DNA of 64,000 nt. It comes from Lachnospiraceae bacterium (GTDB taxonomy: Bacteria > Bacillota > Clostridia > Oscillospirales > Ruminococcaceae). This document shows, piece after piece, positions 59,218 through 64,000 of the stretch (position 1 is its first letter; every line of letters begins with the position of its first letter). Under the pieces are notes generated by a model, which did not search any database, was not told the origin of the DNA, and was given only the letters and a program-made list of their open reading frames with translations. The stretch lies in assembly GCA_023664705.1 (NCBI GenBank), contig JAMPFE010000003.1, forward strand, positions 91,217 to 155,216. Reading direction: 5' to 3'. The translations under genes and the position numbers were made by a program.

Positions 59218-62200
59218 TTACATCTGAACGTTCCCGATATCCTCGGGCTTGGGGTGCCTCGGAGTGAGCTTCGGGCTCGACATCGCGTTCTTGTCCGCGC
59301 CGACCCTCATCCTGCCCCTCTCCTCGGTGGGCTTAACGGAAAAATCTCCGTCGTCGGCAGCCTCCTCCGCGGGAGCCTCAATGACAGCCTCGGGCGCTTC
59401 CTCCGCTTCGGCGGCGGCCTCCGCGTGAGCCGCGGCAGCCTCCTTGACAGCCGCCTCGCGCACAGCGGGAGAAGCGTTGTCCTCAAACCACTTCGCCGCC
59501 ATCATCGGGCTCAGCACGAAATCAAGCACCTCGGGAGCGCCGTCGTAGACGGTCTCGGGGATATTCGCGTCCCCTCCGGGCTCCACAATATCGTAAGTCA
59601 CCTGCCTGCGGAACTTTACGCGGCAGTACAAAAACTCGGGCGGGATATTGTCTATCTCCGCTATCTCCTCCAGCCACAAAAACGGCGTCATACCGCCGAC
59701 GCTCACGTCGTCGATAAGCCAGCCCGAGGCGGCGGCAGCGTCGTTGCGGCAGAGGTACAGCGAGAAGTTGAACTTCTGCTCCTTTTCGCCGTTCATAAGC
59801 CCTATCGTGAATTTCTTGACAACAAAGCTGTTCAGCACGCCCGTCTCGTATCCGCAGCACGGGCAAACGCCGCCGTAGCCGTAAAGCTTCGCGTTTATGT
59901 CGCGCGCGAAATAGTTGCGGTAAGCCTTGGCGTTGCTCTTCTCATACGGCGCTATCCTGAGCACCTGCCCGCGCAGATAGTCGAATTCCTTGCGGCTTAT
60001 CGAAGGCACGGGCTTGTAGTAGTACGGCAGCTGATCCAGCAGCAGCACGTTCGGCTCCTCGGTTCCCGAGTACAGCGCCGAAAGGCGGTTCTTGTTCGCG
60101 CCCGTAAGCAGAAATTCCGCATAGCCTGCGTACTGCGGCTTGGACATGCCGTCGCGCAGGATAACGAGCTTGGCGCTGTTGGTCATATCCTCCGCGTCGA
60201 TAGGCGCGGTCATCTCAACTATCTTCTTCAGCTTGTTGTCCTTATCCAGCAGCGCTATCTTATCCATGCCGAGGTCGCAGACGTAGGTCTTGGACATAAT
60301 GTTCTCAACAGCGTCGGCATTGCGCGCGTCGGGCAGCACGGACAGAACGTCCTGCGTATCGAAGTTGAACCGCCCCGCCGAATACGGGAAGTCGAACACG
60401 CGGTTGTTGAGCAGCCCGCTCTCGATAAGCGCATAAACGTCGCCCACGATGTCCAGCAGCTCCGCGTTGGTGATGTTCGGCGGTATCATAAACTGCTTTC
60501 CGTAAACCGAGAAGCGGTAGCGCTTGTTTATATCCAACGCCAGCGTGACCTCGCCGCCCTGGCTCTTTATCTCCTGCAAAAACTGAATGGTATCCTTGCC
60601 GTTCGTAAAGGAGTTGACCATCAGCGTAATGACCTGATTGAATATCTGATGGTTCTCAAACCTCATCTCATGCGCCGCGAGGGTATCGTAAGCCTTCTTG
60701 AGGTTGCCGATATTTATCTTGGAAATTTCAAACTGAACGGTCGCCGTGCCCGACGTGATAACGAACTGGAAGTACTTCATCGAAATGCGGTAGTTCTCGC
60801 CGAACATCTCGTCGATGACCGCAAACGCGTTCGCCAGAGCGTCCTCGTCTGCAACGGAGCCGTTCACGATGCTCTCGTTCAGCTTAAGGCTTATAATGCT
60901 CCTGAAGCCCGCCGAAAGCTCGTAGTCCTTTACCTTATGCCCGCCGTCCGACTCGATAAAGTATTGATTTCCGTCCTGATAGAACTTATACAGATACTCC
61001 TTGCCGCCCTCGTCGGTCCCCGCGACCGACCAGTCGTACTTCGCGACCAGTACGTGGTTGTCGTCCCTGCCGTACCAATCGTTCATCTGCTCGATGTCCT
61101 GTTCGAGCATCTTCACCGCGCTGCCGTCCTCGTGCTCCTCCTTGGAGACGTCGTCGCGCTCGGTAAAGAAGCCGTTCTTCCGCAGCGTCTCAAAGAGCAC
61201 GGGCTCGGACGAATGCGGGAACAGCACGGAAATGCTGTCGCCGAACTTTTCGCGCAGCCCCTTTACGATGCCGCTGTTGTTCACATAATTGTAGAAGAAC
61301 TCGAAAACGTACTGCTTCGGGCGCAGCGTATACCTGTCGGGAGCGTCCGTCCGCGCCGCGAGCTCCAGCACGAACAGCTTCTTATAGTCCTCCGCGACGG
61401 AGAGAATACCCTGCTCTATCTTCCCCGAGCACTCCTCCAGCGAGTCGTACTTGATGCCCGAGCGGTTGTTTGTGATGTACTTGTTCGGCACGGAAACGAA
61501 GAACGCCGAAAGCTGCTCGTCGACGAAATCCACGCTGTTCGCGCGCACAAATCCCGTCAGCTCGTAGGTCGAGAAGTAGTTGTACTTGCTCATCAGCACC
61601 TTCGCCGCGTCGCGCTTCGCGCCCGAAATGGCGTAGGGGATAAGGTAAGTAAAGCCGTCGCGCTCCGCGTGGAGGAAATCCGCCACGCTCTTGCCGTTCT
61701 CAAAGAACCTCACCTTAGGAATATCGTTCTCGTCCTTGCGGTGCAGCTGAATTTTGTAAACGACCTCGGGCTTGCCGTAGTTGATTATGGCGATGTTGAA
61801 CGTTCTCTGAACGCACTCCTCCTCGTCGGCGGCGGTCAGATTTTTCTTTCTGATAAACGCGAAGCAGAGGTCGACCATATTGATGTAAACGCCCTTTTTC
61901 GAGGTGAGCGTCGTCAAGTTTTCGTGCAGCGTCTCCTGCTCGTCCTCGGGCAGCGCGAACACTATCTCCGTGTGGTTGAAATGCGCTCCGTTAAGCTCCA
62001 GCTCGCGAACCTTCAGCGTGCCGTCGTCGTTCACGACGCGCAGCGAATAGTCGTTCGAGCGCATCTTGAACCAATCGACGTTCGCGAAAACGCTCTTCGC
62101 GCCCAGACCGAAGCGCCCCTCGCGCTTTTTATCGCCGTCGTTGCGCCCCACGGAAAGGTAGTAGAACACCTGCGCCAGCGTAAAGCCCGTCTCGTTGTAG

Positions 62201-62526
62201 GTGAGCTTTACCTGCCCCTCGTCGAGGAACTCTATCATCACCTTTATATCGGGCGACTCGTAATCGCACCCGAAAACGTTCTGCAAAAGCTCTCTGATAA
62301 TGGACTCTCTCGGGTAGTCCTTTGCGATGCCGTTTACGTTGATAGCGCCTCTTCCGGCATACATGCTGTTGAAATAGTCCTTAAAGGGAGCGCTGTCGAC
62401 CGCGCCCGATTTCAGCTTCTGCTGAATATCGTCGATGACCGCCTTCATGCCCTCCTTGTCGCCCGCCGTGTTCCGCTCAAAAAAGTCGCCGAGCAGCTTT
62501 TCCACTGTTTCGTAGCTCTCGCTCAT
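59218..62526 (-). CDS. Large GHKL (Hsp90-like) ATPase-domain protein
   Basis: 1102 residues. The N-terminal Bergerat ATPase fold shows an N box (RELLQNVFG, Glu79 and Asn83), a G1 box YNETGF (110-115) and a G2 box EGRFGLGAKSVF (136-147). This is the arrangement of sacsin/Hsp90/MutL-type ATPases. Residues 150-870 are unfamiliar alpha/beta sequence. A CPCC knuckle lies at 888-891 with a further Cys near 928. The last 110 residues are Ala/Glu-rich, probably disordered. It follows a helicase gene by 71 bp on the same strand. Paired GHKL ATPase and helicase genes suggest DNA or chromatin remodelling, perhaps in defence; this is inference. Confidence 0.8.
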   Translation of the reverse strand: MSESYETVEKLLGDFFERNTAGDKEGMKAVIDDIQQKLKSGAVDSAPFKDYFNSMYAGRGAINVNGIAKDYPRESIIRELLQNVFGCDYESPDIKVMIEFLDEGQVKLTYNETGFTLAQVFYYLSVGRNDGDKKREGRFGLGAKSVFANVDWFKMRSNDYSLRVVNDDGTLKVRELELNGAHFNHTEIVFALPEDEQETLHENLTTLTSKKGVYINMVDLCFAFIRKKNLTAADEEECVQRTFNIAIINYGKPEVVYKIQLHRKDENDIPKVRFFENGKSVADFLHAERDGFTYLIPYAISGAKRDAAKVLMSKYNYFSTYELTGFVRANSVDFVDEQLSAFFVSVPNKYITNNRSGIKYDSLEECSGKIEQGILSVAEDYKKLFVLELAARTDAPDRYTLRPKQYVFEFFYNYVNNSGIVKGLREKFGDSISVLFPHSSEPVLFETLRKNGFFTERDDVSKEEHEDGSAVKMLEQDIEQMNDWYGRDDNHVLVAKYDWSVAGTDEGGKEYLYKFYQDGNQYFIESDGGHKVKDYELSAGFRSIISLKLNESIVNGSVADEDALANAFAVIDEMFGENYRISMKYFQFVITSGTATVQFEISKINIGNLKKAYDTLAAHEMRFENHQIFNQVITLMVNSFTNGKDTIQFLQEIKSQGGEVTLALDINKRYRFSVYGKQFMIPPNITNAELLDIVGDVYALIESGLLNNRVFDFPYSAGRFNFDTQDVLSVLPDARNADAVENIMSKTYVCDLGMDKIALLDKDNKLKKIVEMTAPIDAEDMTNSAKLVILRDGMSKPQYAGYAEFLLTGANKNRLSALYSGTEEPNVLLLDQLPYYYKPVPSISRKEFDYLRGQVLRIAPYEKSNAKAYRNYFARDINAKLYGYGGVCPCCGYETGVLNSFVVKKFTIGLMNGEKEQKFNFSLYLCRNDAAAASGWLIDDVSVGGMTPFLWLEEIAEIDNIPPEFLYCRVKFRRQVTYDIVEPGGDANIPETVYDGAPEVLDFVLSPMMAAKWFEDNASPAVREAAVKEAAAAHAEAAAEAEEAPEAVIEAPAEEAADDGDFSVKPTEERGRMRVGADKNAMSSPKLTPRHPKPEDIGNVQM

Positions 62527-62597
62527 TATCTACGCCTCGTTTCTCCGCGCTATTGTAATTATCGTATCGGCTCCGCACGGTGAAGCCGCAAACGACC

Positions 62598-64000
62598 TCA
62601 GATGCCGTCGTTGTATATCTTGATATAGTCCTTAAAGGAGCGGTCGGAATCCTGTTCCTTTGCCCTGTATTTCCATATTCCGTAAAGCACGGGATATTGT
62701 ATGCAGTCGTTGAGGGAGATTATCTCCTGCTTTATTTTCAGGTGGAAATCGTCGCTCTTGTGCAGCTCGTCTATCTGCGCCTTCGCGTCCGAAAGCCCCT
62801 TAAGCGCCTCCAGCGTGAACGGCTGATTTGAGTAGCTGTCGTTCGTAAACGAATCCGCCATCGCCGCGCGCTCGGAGACCCTCTTCAGCTGCCCGTCGCG
62901 GACGACGCACAGCCCGCTGAGGTTGTTCACCGCCGCGGCAATATCGTCCTTCGAGGAGCTCTCGTCCAACCCGTACAGCTCATACAGCCTGCCGAGCATA
63001 TTCTCCGCGAACTCCGCGAGCTGCTTGCTGTTTGTAACGGCAGCCGCCTCGGGAACAACGTATTTGCATTTCACCTCTTTGATGAGATCCAGACAATTTT
63101 CTATCGCTTTCGCCTTGTCGTGTATATACTTGAGATTTTCTATAAGGTCATTCAGTAAATCCGCTTTCCCCGGAACGTCCAACAGTATATTTCTCGCGGG
63201 CAGCTTCCCGCAGAAGCCGTCCCCGAGCCCCGGATACAGCACCTTTTCAAGCGCGCAGCTGTCGAACAGCCCGTTCTTGTCGCGGAAGATAACGAACTTC
63301 CTCTCCGCCTCCTTCGCGCTCCCGTGCCTTGTCATCCGCCTTTCGAGCAGCGCGGGCGACAGCGGCAGCTCGTAATTTATAATGCAGTCCACGCCGCTCA
63401 TTCCGTCGCTCACCGTTCCCAGAGCGTCCGTCCCGAGCAGTATCCTCGGATAGTTGCCCTCGACGTTCACGGAGAGCTTTCTGATTATGTCCTCGGGTCT
63501 CGAGATCTCGTCGCGCGCAACCCTCGCGTCCGCGCCGTACATGCAGACGAGCGCCTTGCGGAGATACTCCAGCGTCTCCTTGTCGCAGCAGTATATCATC
63601 ACTCTGCCGTCCGCCCCGTCGAGATAGCGCAGCAGACTGTCGAGCTTCTTGTCGAACGCCCTCAGATCCTCAACGTCCGAGCGCGTATACGAAGTCTTTA
63701 TGTAAGCGCGGCGCTCCTTCTCGAACTTCTCGCAGTCGTAAGCCTCGAAAACGTTGCCGCCGAACCTGTACACGGGCAGCCCCGAGCGCAGATCCACGCG
63801 CCTGCGGAGGTTCACCATAGTGCTCTCCTCGAACTCGTAGTCGATAAACTCGACCTTCCGCGCGAAATCGTCCGAGTACGCGTGCACGTCGAAATACCTC
63901 ATCACGGGCGACTCCTCGTCCAGCCGCGCGGCCTCCGCGTCAAACGCGACGGCGTCCGCTCTTTCGGCTTTCTCGTTGTCGGCAAGCACGCTCTTTATCA
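62598..64000 (-). CDS. SF2/SNF2-type helicase, C-terminal part (cut by window edge)
   Basis: At least 466 residues; the frame stays open to the last base, so the N-terminal helicase domain lies outside. Visible is the second RecA-like domain: GRVMIYCCDKETLEYLRKAL (motif IV region), then RILLGTDALGTVSDGMSGVD (motif V-like), INYELPLSPALLERRMTRHG with the arginines of motif VI, and FVIFRDKNG. This order matches SNF2/HepA-like helicases. About 240 residues of helical C-terminal region follow. It precedes the GHKL ATPase and likely forms one functional unit with it. Confidence 0.75.
   Translation of the reverse strand, partial: IKSVLADNEKAERADAVAFDAEAARLDEESPVMRYFDVHAYSDDFARKVEFIDYEFEESTMVNLRRRVDLRSGLPVYRFGGNVFEAYDCEKFEKERRAYIKTSYTRSDVEDLRAFDKKLDSLLRYLDGADGRVMIYCCDKETLEYLRKALVCMYGADARVARDEISRPEDIIRKLSVNVEGNYPRILLGTDALGTVSDGMSGVDCIINYELPLSPALLERRMTRHGSAKEAERKFVIFRDKNGLFDSCALEKVLYPGLGDGFCGKLPARNILLDVPGKADLLNDLIENLKYIHDKAKAIENCLDLIKEVKCKYVVPEAAAVTNSKQLAEFAENMLGRLYELYGLDESSSKDDIAAAVNNLSGLCVVRDGQLKRVSERAAMADSFTNDSYSNQPFTLEALKGLSDAKAQIDELHKSDDFHLKIKQEIISLNDCIQYPVLYGIWKYRAKEQDSDRSFKDYIKIYNDGI

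Overview
This 64 kb window looks like chromosomal DNA from an anaerobic, endospore-forming Firmicute of class Clostridia, probably an Oscillospirales/Ruminococcaceae-type gut bacterium. The evidence is spoIIR, hprK, whiA, rapZ, a six-gene Rnf complex, FeoAB, a Clostridia-type S12 insertion, strong AGGAGG ribosome binding sites and GC-rich coding DNA separated by AT-rich spacers. The class is well supported; anything finer is inference. I saw no rRNA or tRNA gene, CRISPR array, prophage or transposase.

Layout. 1-5.3 kb: a repeat-rich leader, an ECF sigma factor whose 3' end is tandemly triplicated, a large membrane-anchored putative anti-sigma factor, a NusG-II protein and a beta-helix protein. 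5.5-13 kb: DUF362 protein and rapZ (+), facing a minus-strand operon hprK, pyroglutamyl-peptidase-like, DUF3592, ROK kinase, murB, whiA, azlC, azlD. 13-27 kb: spoIIR, then rpoB-rpoC and rpsL-rpsG-fusA-tuf. 27-31.8 kb: a tight minus-strand six-gene operon of BrxD-like ATPase, HicA, HicB, GNAT acetyltransferase, a His/Gly/Pro-rich small protein and an Lhr-like helicase; this is the main accessory island. 32-35.4 kb: a heterodimeric ABC exporter. 35.6-39.5 kb: sialate O-acetylesterase, SDR, thioesterase, rsmE and an acidic membrane protein. 40.8-44.3 kb: feoA and feoB. 44.3-51.7 kb: a minus-strand housekeeping operon (PHP phosphatase, Lrp regulator, aminotransferase, ispE, Asp23, DAK2/FakA-like, recG). 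51.9-54.1 kb: ACT protein, PFL protein and a membrane protein. 54.2-59.1 kb: rnfCDGEAB. 59.2-64 kb: a GHKL (Hsp90-like) ATPase of 1102 residues next to an SF2 helicase cut by the window edge.

Main unusual observations. (i) One intergenic element occurs three times in the same orientation, ahead of the sigma, rpoB and feoA genes. It carries a TTGCAA dyad, six or seven GCAG motifs at 10-11 bp spacing, and a sigma-A-like promoter exactly 21 bp after the last motif. In two copies this is followed by a 30-bp hairpin whose arms co-vary. (ii) FeoB contains about 385 residues of in-frame tandem repeats, apparently amplified from its own linker. (iii) The sigma gene's region-4 end is triplicated, which moves the anti-sigma gene 364 bp away. 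(iv) Two candidate defence-like modules lack the canonical partners of known systems. (v) Short palindromic MITE-like elements lie in several intergenic gaps, including inside the ribosomal str operon.
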